A program made the translations under genes and the position numbers. A stretch of DNA of 64,000 nucleotides, from positions 11,031,608 to 11,095,607 of the forward strand of contig NC_088299.1 in the NCBI RefSeq assembly GCF_032854445.1. The letters are read 5' to 3'. Positions 10,691 to 21,599 of this stretch are shown piece after piece (position 1 is the stretch's first letter; each line of letters begins with the position of its first letter). This stretch comes from Liolophura sinensis. Lineage: Eukaryota; Mollusca; Polyplacophora; Chitonida; Chitonidae. The notes below the pieces were generated by a model that did not search any database, was not told where the DNA came from, and was given only the letters and a program-made list of their open reading frames with translations.

Positions 10691-11055
10691 GGGGACGGGC
10701 CGGATAGCACAGTTGGTAGAGCGTCCGCTTCGGGAGCGGTAGATCCAGGATGAATCCTTGGTCGAGTCACTTCCTCTTTAAAAGATGAAGTTGAAACTTC
10801 CTCGCTGGGCGTTCAGCATGAAGGGGATAGTGCAACGACTGGCTGACCCGTATCAGTATAATGGTTCGGGCGGGGAGCCTTACTTGCCTTCGGTAAGTCG
10901 TTTAAGTGAAGAAGCACTAGATAAAAGAGCGGTGGAAATTTGTCCTACTACAAGAAGGCGCACAACATATACCCTAAGAATTCCTTCGTCGTCATATGAC
11001 TGAAAAATTGTTGAGTACGACGTTAAGTCCCGAGCACTCACTCACTCACTCAGGT
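10691..11055 (+). mobile_element. SINE family C, full length, tRNA-Pro(CGG)-like head
   Basis: The head has an A-box, tagcacagttggtagagcg, then an anticodon-arm-like hairpin ccgc-ttcggga-gcgg that would present CGG (Pro), then a degenerate B-box (ggatgaatcc). The body follows (ccttcggtaagtcg, cttcgtcgtcatatgactg, gagtacgacgttaagtccc). It ends in a short (actc) repeat. A diverged B-box and a long non-tRNA body make it a SINE, not a tRNA gene. Inverted copies occur at 5750 and 49381. Confidence 0.85.
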
Positions 11056-11144
11056 TTAGAGTTTTACTGTGTCTGTGTGGGGTACCTTGCCTGCATTGGT
11101 GTCTTCTGCATGGACGTTCTGTTAGGCAGCACGTTAAACCCTCC

Positions 11145-11168
11145 AAAAAAAAAAAAAAAAAAAAAAAA
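11145..11168 (+). repeat. A24 homopolymer
   Basis: A run of 24 A follows gttaaaccctcc. It may be the A-rich tail of a retroposed sequence. Confidence 0.9.
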
Positions 11169-11320
11169 GAGACGAAATACGCGTAATGGCTGTATGAGCA
11201 AAAGAAAGAGTCATGAAATACCCTATTTCTTCTGAAATTTGGGACACCTGGTCTGCTCATATTAGCCAATATGTATGTAGTTCTAGCAGGAATATTAAGT
11301 TTCCCAAAGCGGTGGTAAAT

Positions 11321-11565
11321 TTATTTATTTGTTTTATTTGTCTTACGCCATACTCAAGAATATATCCCTTACCAGATTACCAGCGACAAGCATTATGGTG
11401 AGAAGAAACCACCCCTTCCCTTGCAGACCTTCCCACGTACAACTTTAGAGGAAGGAAGACATTAGCTGGGCTTGAACTCACAGCAACAGCATTGTTATGA
11501 GGCTACTGGGCCAATGGGCCGCGCTGACATGCTAATCAGTTAAGCTAAGGAGGCCCTTTCTTAAG
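11321..11565 (-). mobile_element. V-SINE-like SINE, diverged
   Basis: An inverted copy runs from the tail (tgtcttacgccatactcaag) through the body (caagcattatggtgagaag) to the head end taagctaaggaggccc. Confidence 0.75.
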
Positions 11566-11595
11566 GAGCCATGAGTGACCGATTTAATCTATTGA

Positions 11596-12416
11596 AACAT
11601 GGCGACCATACATGAAACCCAGCAATCGGTTTCCGAAGATGGTCATACATGAAACCTTAACCCTGCAACAGATTTCATAGAATGGTCACAAATTAAACCC
11701 TAACCCAGCAACAGGTTTCCCCAAGATGGTCATACATGATACCTAAACCCTACAACAGCTTTCCCAAGATGGTCAGACATAAAACCCTAACCCAGCAACA
11801 GGTTTCCCCAAGATGGTCATACATGATACCTGAACCCTACAACAGCTTTCCCAAGATGGTCAGAAATTAAACCCTAACCCAGCAACAGGTTTCCCCAAGA
11901 TGGTCATACATGATACCTAAACCCTACAACAGCTTTCCCAAGATGGTCATACATAAAACCCTAACCCGGCAACAGGTTTCCCCAAGATGGTCATGCATGA
12001 AACCTTCACCCAACAACAGGTTTCCCAAGATGGTCATACATGAAGCCTTAACACCGAAACAAGTTTCCCCAAGATGGTCATACACAAATCCATAACCCAG
12101 CAACAGGTTTCCACAAGATGGTCATACACGAAACCCTAACCAAGCAACAGGTTTCCCAAGATGGCCATACATAAAATCTTCACCCAACAACAGCTTTCCC
12201 AAGATGGTCATACATGAAAATCTAACCCAGCAACAGGTTTCCCCAAGATGGTCATACACGAAACCCCAACCAAGCAACAGGTTTTCCAAGATGGCCATAC
12301 ATGAAACCTTCACTAAACAACAGCTTTCCCGAGATGGTCATACATGAAAAACTAACCCAGCAACAGGTTTCCCCAAGATGGTTATACATGAAACCCTAAC
12401 CCAACAACGTGTTTCA
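11596..12416. repeat. Minisatellite, about 43-bp unit, about 19 copies
   Basis: The unit contains cagcaacaggtttccccaag, then atggtcatacatgaaacc, then ctaacc. Two unit types alternate in part of the array (caacaggtttcccc and caacagctttccc). Short frames on both strands (11910..12095 plus, 12122..12313 minus) are products of the periodicity. Confidence 0.9.
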
Positions 12417-13319
12417 GGTGGTCGGATAGGTAGGCTTAGGCACAAAATGGTCTCCCAAGAAGATGATATTGTCCTTGCCCAGGAATTGTTTTCTCAAAGT
12501 AATCGCAGCCCTGATCATTGAACTCCATGTATTTTTGCTCAGCGGACGGCGTTCTACCCTTGTTTACACAGATCAGCCTTGGATTGAGCCTTGGGGACGG
12601 TTTCTCAAAAGCAGGCGCAGCTCTTGCGATAAAACCGCTTATACAAAACGGTTTATAGCAAAAAGACCGTAGGCACTAGGGCCGGTATCCCTTTAGAAGC
12701 CTATGTTTTACGACCACATTGACAAATTAAAATAGTGATGTCGTTGACAGAAAAAGTTCCCCAAAATTCCCACCTTAAAATCCAAATATTTTAAAGCATT
12801 TAACTCAGTAAAAGGGTCTGAAAAAATTGGTATCCGGTAGTGTTACATATAATTTTAGTGGTCTCTCAGCTGAGGTCAACTTCGTGTTTTTGTTTGACCT
12901 CACCTTACGTAAACATTAAAACGGTGAAGACATCTTAATTTCTTTTATCGTCATCTATGATGTATATAGACGTATGGGACGTATGTCGGTAAAGGCCGAT
13001 CATGAGTCGTGTATGGCCGTAAGATAAAATTGAAACAAGTTAATGTTAAAAAAATCATTCTCCCTGTAAGAATCGAAAAAATCCCCCCCACGCTGCATAT
13101 AGCGATCATGCCTACTTGATATGTAAGCCTGCACAAAGGGGTGGACATCACATCGCACTTCGTAACCTTGGTGATCACGAGACCAGGCGTGCGCAGCGTT
13201 GTGTACACGTAAATGCAGTGAGAACTAAGGTAAAAATGTAGGCACATATGGGACGGGAGCAGGTTGAGGGGAATGACCTCTGGCTTACTCACAAAGGTAA
13301 TGTCTAATGTCATACGCCT
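12417..13319. other. Unassigned non-coding stretch
   Basis: A 120-codon minus frame (12951..13313) has no recognisable domain, signal or exon signature, and I do not call it a gene. Confidence 0.3.
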
Positions 13320-13995
13320 TATGGAGCACGTGCCACTCTCTTCGCTCGCTTTATCACGTATACTATGGTATAGGACGGAGATTTTCTCACATACACCATG
13401 GTATGGGAAGGATGATTCCTCAGGAGGCTTATGGTGTACACCATGCTGTTGGACAATTGTCTCATGGGCGTGTCACATAGACCATGGTATAGGAAGGATG
13501 GTTTCTTAGGGGGCGTGTCACATACATCATGGTGTAGAACGGAGGTATACTATGGTATAGGAAGCATCGTCCTTCAAGGGGCGTGTCGTGTATATTGTGG
13601 TATAGGACAGGGGTTTCTTCAGAGAGCCTGTCACATACATCATGGTGTAGGACGAATGTTTGCTCAGAGGGTCTGTCACCCACACCATGGTATAGGAAGG
13701 ATGGCTCCTCCTGGGGTGTGTCACGTATACTATGCGATATGACGGAGGTTTCCTCAGAGGGCCTGTCACATACACCATTGTATGAGACGGGTATGAGATG
13801 GTGTAGGACGGAGGTTTCCTCAGAGGGCGTGTCACATACACCATGGTGTAGGAGGGCGGTTTTCTCAGGGGACTTGTCACATACACCATGGTATAGGGCG
13901 GATGTTTCCTCAGGGGCGTTCACATACATCATGGTGTAGGAGGGAGGTTTCCTCAGAGGGCCTGTCACAAACATCACGGTGAAAGAATGATGTTT
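13320..13995 (-). repeat. Minisatellite A, 45-bp unit, about 15 copies
   Basis: Units carry ggaggtttcctcagaggg, cgtgtcacatacaccatgg and tgtaggac. The best-preserved units centre on the perfect 14-bp palindrome TACACCATGGTGTA (for example 13837..13850). The same unit occurs in opposite orientation at 17215..17770. The 45-bp length is a multiple of three, so 15-residue periodic frames appear on both strands. Confidence 0.9.
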
Positions 13996-14002
13996 CCTCA
14001 GG

Positions 14003-14820
14003 AAAAAATAGTAGCAAAAGCATTTTAGAGAAGGGAGTTCTCATTCGGCTGAATGTCTAGTATTTATATTCGTTACGATCTGACAGTTTAGGACAACTTG
14101 GCCGGACCTATAAATCCTAAGAGCACGTTCCTAAGAACACTGAATATATAATCTATTGAACAGAGCGCACGTCTTGGTGTGGGAAGGATAGTTCCTGGGA
14201 GGGCGTGTCACGCATACTATGGTATAGGACGAAGGTTTCCTCAGAGGGCATGTCACATGTACCATGGTGTAGGAAGGATGGTTTCTCAGGAGGCGTATAA
14301 AATACACCATGGTGTATCGATTTCTGATTGGCTGGTGGAGGAGACATTTATTCAAGCGTGACCAAGGCTGCAAGGTTTTAACCCAGGAGACCCTATCTCT
14401 ACTGTCAGTCATTCGGCGTTGATTCTGTATCCCTCTAAGTAATAAATAAATTTTAATGAAGTTAATGAATAAACTCTGCATTATCCGGGAACGCTTTATA
14501 AGACTAGACATAAAAAGTATTAACTTCATTTGCATAATCATATAAAAAAATACTTGTACCGGTAAAAAAAAAAATGGTGAATATATGTTGTCCATTAAGT
14601 GTGACGTTCTCGGTATAACGTTGATAGCACTCACCAGCCCTATATCTCAAACTGCATCTGTTTCCTCGTTGCTTTATGTGTCCTCACAATAGTGAACTAT
14701 GCTTTGTTAATCTATAAGAGTAGAATTTAATGCTTAGGTCTCTAATGTTCACAAAGGCTTCCCATATAACTTGACGTCTTGTTCCCGGAAAGTATTTACA
14801 CAACACCCCAACGCCACAGC
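14003..14820. repeat. Left inverted arm of the Foldback-like element
   Basis: The order is outer block 14003..14162, three to four 45-bp units 14163..14316, and inner block 14343..14820. It pairs in reverse complement with 16701..17113 and about 17935..18206. Confidence 0.75.
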
Positions 14821-15839
14821 AGCACCATTTTTACCTTCAACGACAAAAGAGTTCTAACTCGAAACTGCGCTATTCCTTCATATTTTACACAGGCGCAATT
14901 ACCAAATATACACCCTAACGAAAAAAAAAATATGAAAGCTTTCCGTTCGTTATGATTCCCAAGTACATGTAACTTTAAACTTTTTTGTCTTAACCTCTAC
15001 GAAATTTCAAAATCAGTAATACAGAGAAATTAAGGCATTTAAAGACTGGTAAATTTCTCGAATCTAGTGTGTGTATATGTACGTATATGTATTATACATA
15101 CAATATGCAGTCTGCTCGTCTTTCTTCTGGCACTTGTGGGTGACGTATGCTTGACGTCATACATAAGTGAGCTTAATACGTCACCAGTGTATTCCATGCG
15201 TTCATTTCGACAGAAGACGGTGAATGGGACAGGTCATCAGTTCTCGCTGAATATTTAATTTCCTTCCTCATCGTATAGTTCACAAATAAACCGTCATTTC
15301 ACTGAAGTGGCCTTTTCCAACAAACAAATATTGTTGTGGTTTTCTTAGTAGCAAACTAAGCCAAGCTGGTCCTTCTGTACTAAAATTTCATTGTCTTAAA
15401 ATGTATTACGGAGGCCAAGAAAAGCCGGGATAAAGCCTGCGGAGAAATGTCCACGGCTGTGTTGTTTAGAAATCTTTACGTCAGAGTTATCTCTCTTGAC
15501 GTAGGCCTGTAGGCATTAAAAATACACAGGGGAGGGTTCTTAGAAAACACACACATCAATGAAAGATATATAGATATTTACATCTGCTAGTAAACAGTAT
15601 GTGCCGGATACTAGACTTTCTTTAACCGAAATTTTGTGCAATCTAAACCCCTCTTTTTGTTAGGGGTTTAGTTTCTCGTTTTAATTAATCTTAAAGCGTT
15701 ATAATTACATGCGTGGCAGTGACACTCTGTGACAGCGACACTCTGAAACCGTATCAGCTTAGACTAATAGTTCATTAATGACACTGTATTTGGGATAAAG
15801 AATGGCGATGTCGATTTTAAGCTGCCACTGCCACAGATA

Positions 15840-15965
15840 GCATAAACCATAAACAAGAATTTTTCACTTATATACGATGGAGGTCAGTTTTATGGGTGGA
15901 AGAAATCGGTGTTCCCTGGGTAAACCAGTGACTTTTGGCAAATAACTGACGAACTTTTCTAAGTA
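15840..15965 (-). mobile_element. SINE fragment (family B type tail)
   Basis: Inverted tail and body (gaatttttcacttatatacg, cagttttatgggtggaagaa, gtaaaccagtgacttttgg) inside the loop of the Foldback-like element. Confidence 0.5.
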
Positions 15966-16029
15966 TGGCGCACAGCATAATGTTAAAGGACAAGCGGTGT
16001 TGAATTAGAATTGGATCGCCATTTTATAT

Positions 16030-16360
16030 ATATGAACAGCTGCAATCAAAGCGCAACTGAGATACATATTTTATTATCGACTTATATTAACTTATATTCT
16101 AGCATGGTTCACGATTTGAATACTGAATTCACTCAATCACCTAGAACATACCTTGCGTCTTTTCGACATCACTGAATAGTGTTGATTACTTCTCTTTGTA
16201 TGATTCCGTCCTATTTTCGTACTTTGTATACTTTCTTAGTTTTATGGTAGTTTGTGATACACGTCATTTTGGGAATTGGCCTTCGGATCATTGACCCCGA
16301 ACGTCGTTTTTGGTTGACGCCTGGCATACGAATGTCTTTTTCAATGCACAGATTTGACGA
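16030..16360 (+). repeat. Dispersed repeat family E in the Foldback loop
   Basis: It shares acgatttgaatactgaattc, agaacataccttgcgtct, tatgattccgtcctatttt and gaccccgaacgtcg with 2735..3020, at the same relative spacing apart from a short insertion near 16175. Confidence 0.65.
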
Positions 16361-16700
16361 CGGCCAGATTGTGTGAACAATTGAACAAGCGTTGTAGACT
16401 AATTATTGTCACCAAGGCCCCACTTAGAGTGAGAGCGGGGATCTGCTAAATTCCTGTTCCAGTACACTAATTACCATATGTAGCGATTGTAATTAACAAA
16501 TTAGTTCTCATTGTATTTGTATTTCGAGCAACAGAACATTTTTTCAAGATCAATGTAGTGCACAGATGTAAATTTTGCCTAGGCAAATCTCCACCACAGA
16601 TCTATGCTTGATTTCTTAAAGGTCGTGAAATTTCAGCGTTCATTTAGTGTGCTAAAGAATCCCTCTATCAAATCAGGAAACCTCGCTAGTGTCAGAGTAA

Positions 16701-18206
16701 GCTGTGGCGTTAGGGTGTTGTGTAAATACTTTCTGAGAACAAGACGTCAAGTTATATGGGAAGCCTTTGTGAACATTAGAGACCTGAGCATTAAACTCTA
16801 CTCTTATAGACTAACACAATTATAGTTCACAATTGTGAGGACACATAAAGCAACGAGGAAACAGATGCAGTTTGAGATATAGGGCTGGTGAGTGCTATCA
16901 ACGTTGTACTGAGAACGTCACACTTAATGGACAACATATATGCACCATTTTTTAAATTTATTTAACTTTTATTTATTTATTAACTTCATTAAAATTTATT
17001 TTTATTTATTACTTAGGGGAATACAGAATCGATGCCGAATGACTGGCAGTGGAGATAGGGTCTCCTGTGTTAAAACCTTGCAGCCTTGGTCACCCTTGAA
17101 CAAATCTGCGTAGGTAATAAATAATAATATATATATGGACTTGACTCTTAGAACACATAATATTAGTTGTCGGATATTGACTATTGTCTGTGGCTCACTC
17201 ACCCTGAAAAAAAACATTATGGTGTATATGAAAGACCCATGAGGAAACCTCTGTCCTCCACCATGATGCATATGACACGCACCCTGAGGAAACCTCCGTC
17301 CCACACCATGATGTATGTGTCACATTCCCTGAGGAAACCTCCGTCCTACACCATGATGTATGTGACACATTCCCTGAGGAAACCTCCGTCCTACACCATG
17401 ATGTATGTGACACATTCCCTGAGGAAACCTCCGTCCTACACCATGATGCATATGACACGCACCCTGAGGAAACCTCCGTCCTACACCATGATGTATGTGA
17501 CAAGCCCCCTGAGGAACCATCCTTCCTACACCACAGCGTACGTGACACGCCCTTTGAGGAAACCTATGCCGTTCACCATGGTGTATGTGACACGCCCTCT
17601 GAGGAAACCTCCGTTCTGTACCATAGTATACTTGACACACCCCTGAGGAAATCTCTGTCCTTCACCATGGTGTAAATGATGAGGAACCATCCTTCCTACA
17701 TCATAGCGTACGTGGCACGCCCTCTGAGGAAACCTCCGCCATTCACCATGGTGTACGTGAAACACCCTTAACATTGCCAAAGCTTAAATCAATACACCGC
17801 TATACGTTTACGGCAATGCCCAGACTGCAACTAACTAGGAACATCTGGAGGATCTGTCATCGTATTTTCTGCCATCGGAACACATTCCTCTGGTTTATTG
17901 ATTCGTGTTATTCCTATAAGAACTGCGACTGTGCGCTCTGTTCAATAGTTTATATATTCAGAAAAAGAGCGAAAGCAAGCTTTATGAGCATTGGTAGTAA
18001 ATTTGCAGGATATGAGCAATATGTTTTATTGAACAGTACACACCAATGGGGACTATTAGAAGGAACGTATTTGCGATTTTTTTTGACAGACCGCTCTTAG
18101 GATTTATAGATCCGGCCAAATTGTCCTAAACTGTCAGATCGTAATAAATATAAACATCAGCCGAACGAGAACACCCTTCACTAAAATGCTTTTTGCTTCC
18201 ATTTTG
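16701..18206. repeat. Right inverted arm of the Foldback-like element
   Basis: The inner block 16701..17113 pairs with 14343..14820; the outer block about 17935..18206 pairs with 14003..14162. A frame at 17774..18100 covers the outer block but shows no domain. Confidence 0.75.
17215..17770 (+). repeat. Minisatellite B, 45-bp unit, about 12 copies
   Basis: Units read ctgaggaaacctccgtccta, caccatgatgtatgtgac, and so on. At least three consecutive units are nearly identical (17290..17425). It is the same repeat as 13320..13995 in opposite orientation. Fifteen-residue periodic frames run on both strands. Confidence 0.9.
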
Positions 18207-18549
18207 ATTACTTTTCCATCGAAAAGAAGGCGTTTACAACTTTAATTCCTTTGGGAACGTACATTGCCACTCCATTATCATACACTGTCTTTCAGGGACA
18301 GTTGCCTCAAGGCCATCGAAATTCGTATTTTTATATATGAATGGGATTTCCATGTGCAATGATACGTGTATATGTCACTGAGTGTGATATAATGTGTGTG
18401 GCATCAACATGCATAAAGATGTCTGGAACAAATTATGAAACTCCTTGATCTAAAGAAACACACCCAACAAATCAAAAATTGAAGACAATGCTCTTTCGGA
18501 GATGTATGTTTTCTGTCATAATGTCTGTCTCTATGAATCGTGTCTAGTA

Positions 18550-18900
18550 ATCAAACATGTACGAGCTTCTGTTAAAAAAAAACTATGCCGGGAACTTTTT
18601 TAGTCAAAAAATCCACCAACAAATCAAATTGTCTATATTTACCAAAGATAGTTCAAATTATTGTCTTGCAGTAAATACCAGATTCCACCCAGTACTATTT
18701 ATTGCGTTAAAATGATTCTGTTCAAATAAAAGTTTTAGGAGTTTCATTACCGGTTTTGAACGGTAACATGTGCACAGACCAGGTTGATATTGTATAAAGG
18801 GTTATTATTTGGACAATTGTAAAATAGTAGCCAAAAATTCGGCTGCACATGCGCTGTTGGTTTTTTTTGTCAGGAAGTAATGGTACAGCCCGTTTAAAGT
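18550..18900 (+). repeat. Dispersed repeat family G
   Basis: It shares tttgaacggtaaca.gtgcacag, a ttttta.caaaaaatcca block and an internal order with 55510..55810. The similarity is patchy. Confidence 0.4.
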
Positions 18901-19017
18901 TAACTTAAATGTCTTCAAAACAATACGTAAAACGAAATGCACAAATAACGTTGTTCCGAGTCTATCCGACAGTTCTGCCAATCATCATACTTCATTTGCA
19001 CGTTTGTGTTAGGTTTT

Positions 19018-19165
19018 ATTTATTTATTTGATTGGTATTTTACGCCGTACTCAAGAATATTTCACTTATACGACGGCGGCCAGCACTATAGTGGGAGGAA
19101 AAGGGGCAGAGCCGGAGGGAAACCCAAGACCATCCGCAAATTACTGCAGACATTCCAGAGTACCA
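19018..19165 (-). mobile_element. V-SINE 3' half
   Basis: Inverted tail and body (atttatttgattggtatttt, acgccgtactcaagaatatt, acgacggcggccagcacta), truncated after accatccgcaaattactgca. Confidence 0.85.
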
Positions 19166-19373
19166 TTAGGTATTATCTTTAGGAGGTATCCGCCAATAAG
19201 AGTGCGTTAAGCAGAAAATTGAAATCGATATTGAACGATTACCACCAAGCAAAATAAAAATGATAACATGTTTATAAAGCCATTTTAATCAATATTCATT
19301 CATATATATTAGGTTGCCTGTGTAACCAAATGTTCTAGCCTAATCTGGGCTCTCACGAGGGATATATATTGTG

Positions 19374-19392
19374 CCCCCCCCCCCCCCCCCCC
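19374..19392. repeat. C19 homopolymer
   Basis: A run of 19 C; its length may be unreliable in an assembly. Confidence 0.9.
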
Positions 19393-19399
19393 AATTACA

Positions 19400-19755
19400 A
19401 AGGCATACTATGGCCTCACTTAACAATTTTTTCAGTCATATGATGACGAGTAGTGCGCATGTCTTCTTGTAGTAGGGCGAGAATACGCCGCCAAAGTGCT
19501 GCAGCCACAGAAATATCATACCGAAGACACTAGACATGACACCCCACCCAGTCACACTATATTGATACCTGGTCAACCAGCTCTATTTCCTTGCTCTCAC
19601 CTATTATTGCTGAGCGCCAAGCTTAGAGTACCTTTCTCTTATGCACCAACGTTTGCTAAGCTTATCTCTATTTAAAGCTTAGAACTGCGCTGTCGTGTAA
19701 GTGAAATATTGTTGGGTAGGGTGTAAACACCAATCAATTAAACAAATAAATAAAT
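19400..19755. mobile_element. SINE family D (minus) next to a V-SINE tail (plus)
   Basis: The first part matches 41305..41580 in reverse complement (ttttttcagtcatatgatga, ataccgaagacactagacat, gacaccccacccagtcacac, gatacctggtcaaccag). The last 65 bp (gtgtaagtgaaatattgttg, then caccaatcaattaaa) are a V-SINE tail in plus orientation. Confidence 0.6.
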
Positions 19756-20409
19756 TAGATAAAGAAAGTCTGAGTTGGTTTTGGTCTGTGCTTTGATGTT
19801 GACATTTATCCCTTGCTGAAGGGCACACAGCCTTAGGGTCTTACGTCCACCGTGGTCGGACGAAGGTGGGTTGTTTACTATTGGCTGCGCGGTCTCTTTC
19901 ACCCCAAACTTGACATAATCAAGTATGATAAGCAATCAATCATCCATCAGAGGAAAGAGATGACGAATTAGTTTTGCGTTGTATGTAATCTGTTATAGAT
20001 TTTTCTACCTATTGTGCAGAAGGGTGCGTGTGAAAATCCCCAACGTTGAGGAACTTCGTAGCGGAATGTCGTACTCATCATCTCTATCCACACCGTCTCA
20101 AGATGAGGACGGAAGTCGGCACATAGAACCTGGCTCGGCTTTCGCTTTTCATTCTCGAGCAGAGTATAATCTCATCCAAGCCTCGTTAATATCGCCTTAC
20201 CTGACTTGTTTCAGCATTCGTTCAGTATTTTCATTCCTAAGGCATCTTTATGTAAATGATCAAACATATTAAAAGTTATAGCTGATCTACATGTTAATTT
20301 ATTAAATTCAAATGCATAGTTATTTAAACCGACTACACCTCTTGACACAAAACTTGTCAGACTTCTTCCGGATAGGTCGATCTTTCACTACACGCCATTC
20401 ATATTTATA

Positions 20410-20655
20410 CGCATGGTTGGTAAACAGGCTTGTTTTGTGTCAGAGGTCGTCTTGCTGATTCGCTGCTTTCAGTGCTGCCTCGCTGGTACTATCAGGCATA
20501 CATCAGTGTGGCTGCACTTATGTCAGAGGAGATTTCTGTCGAAGATCGGTGGTGTACTCGGTGCACTCAAGTTTCTCTATCCATAAACCTGACCGCCGTC
20601 ATTTTAGTGAAAAATTCTTAAGGACGGCATTAAACACTGGTTAAATAAAATATGC
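20410..20655 (+). mobile_element. SINE family B
   Basis: It contains gatcggtggtgtactcggtg, tttctctatccataaacctg and the tail ttttagtgaaaaattcttaa ... ggcattaaacactggttaaa. Related degenerate copies lie at 30150, 38395 and 53085. Confidence 0.55.
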
Positions 20656-21136
20656 GTGTCCAACGTTGAAGGTGCTTTGCAGTTTTGAACAGTTTGTCGT
20701 TATGGGTAGTCATAGCCCTAGTCTTCATACAGCCTACCAAAGTCAAAGGTAAAGGTTTCCTTTCGAGAGTTTAGGCATACAAGCTAATTAAATAGAGTAA
20801 TATAACATTATTAGCATGTTTGAAAACATGGCGTGGAATAACGCTTACTATGGACGCGAAATGGAGGCGGACATCTCAGACCATGAAGGTCGTGTTACTA
20901 GCCACCCTGTGTATGCACTCAAGATCGGCTGGTGTGATGTGGCACCACTAACATCAATGAACTGTTTGAGATGGACTGATTGATTGATGATTGACTTGTG
21001 TGACAGCTGTCAGGTTGATGGGAAGGGGAAGCCGAAGTGAACAGATTTTGCAATAAGGACCCTCGTTAACAAAGCCATCTACAATGGCTTCCACCGGAAT
21101 CTCACCTCGTCTTGACCCGTGTTATTGCAAGCTCAG

Positions 21137-21382
21137 CTAATCCGGCTGAGGCTTTAAGTCAGAGACTTTGTCGGTTTCTAGCATGCTGCGGTGGTATTCT
21201 GCAGGCTCTGTTAAGTTTGCGTCACCTAGAAACCTGACAACCTTCATGTAAATGTCATGTTGTTCTTGAGTAGCGTCAGAAATACTGATCAAAACTGTAC
21301 ATATACTGTCCACTTTATGCATTGTTGAGCTTAGTGACAAACGTGAGACCGTAATACCTGCTGGTGGGATGCATTGATTTCG
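21137..21382 (-). CDS. Possible terminal exon of an unrecognised gene
   Basis: A minus-strand open frame runs from just after an upstream in-frame stop. Past a possible 3' splice site (ccaccagcag, near 21362) it reads a soluble, mixed-charge sequence with SLSSTMHKVDSICTVLI, DATQEQHDIYMKVVRFLG and AEYHRSMLETDKVSDLKPQPD before the stop. Composition is protein-like, unlike neighbouring random frames, but I cannot name a family. No partner exon was found and the polypyrimidine tract is weak. It could be a fortuitous frame. Confidence 0.3.
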   Translation of the reverse strand, partial: RNQCIPPAGITVSRLSLSSTMHKVDSICTVLISISDATQEQHDIYMKVVRFLGDANLTEPAEYHRSMLETDKVSDLKPQPD

Positions 21383-21479
21383 TTACTGTCAGACTAAAAG
21401 GACCGATGAAAATAATTTTTTTAATCTACTTACCAAGGTCAAAACTAGGTTGGAACGACGAATATCATTATTTAAGTGT

Positions 21480-21595
21480 CTTTCCGAAGAGTTCTTCACT
21501 TACTCGACGGCATCCAAGTTTATGTATGCCGGCTAATAGGTGCCCTTCGTAAACCAACGGCCATCGTATGTCATCTGGATCAATTCGTGACTTAA
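21480..21595 (-). mobile_element. SINE fragment
   Basis: An inverted, diverged SINE body (agagttcttcacttactcga, cgtaaaccaacggccatcgt) immediately before the 49-bp array. Confidence 0.4.
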
Positions 21596-21599
21596 CTCT

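Larger units (their letters stand above)
14003..18206. mobile_element. Large Foldback-like element with tandem repeats in its inverted arms
   Basis: The left arm (14003..14820) and right arm (16701..18206) are diverged inverted repeats around a 1.88-kb loop (14821..16700). Reading inward, both arms share an outer block (agcaaaagcattttag, acgatctgacagtttagg, ctataaatcctaagagc, ctattgaacagagcgcac), then 45-bp minisatellite units, then an inner block (gaccaaggctgcaaggtttt, ctatatctcaaactgcatct, caaaggcttcccatataact, ending cgccacagc on the left). The right-arm array has about 12 units against about 3 on the left, and the right outer block is about 115 bp longer. No transposase was found. The layout resembles Foldback/Galileo-type elements as a class; family membership is inferred. 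Confidence 0.7.

Noticed and set aside
10691-10770. Functional tRNA-Pro gene
   Set aside because: The A-box and anticodon arm look good, but the B-box and acceptor stem are degenerate and the sequence continues into a SINE body present at other sites.
11596-12416. Telomere-like sequence because of repeated ccctaaccc phrases
   Set aside because: The phrase is only part of a 43-bp unit; there are no uninterrupted TTAGGG-type repeats.
17167-17646. 159-codon frame with a 15-residue repeat (and the frames on both strands at 13431..13977)
   Set aside because: A 45-bp minisatellite is a multiple of three, so both strands show periodic frames. The array belongs to non-coding inverted arms.
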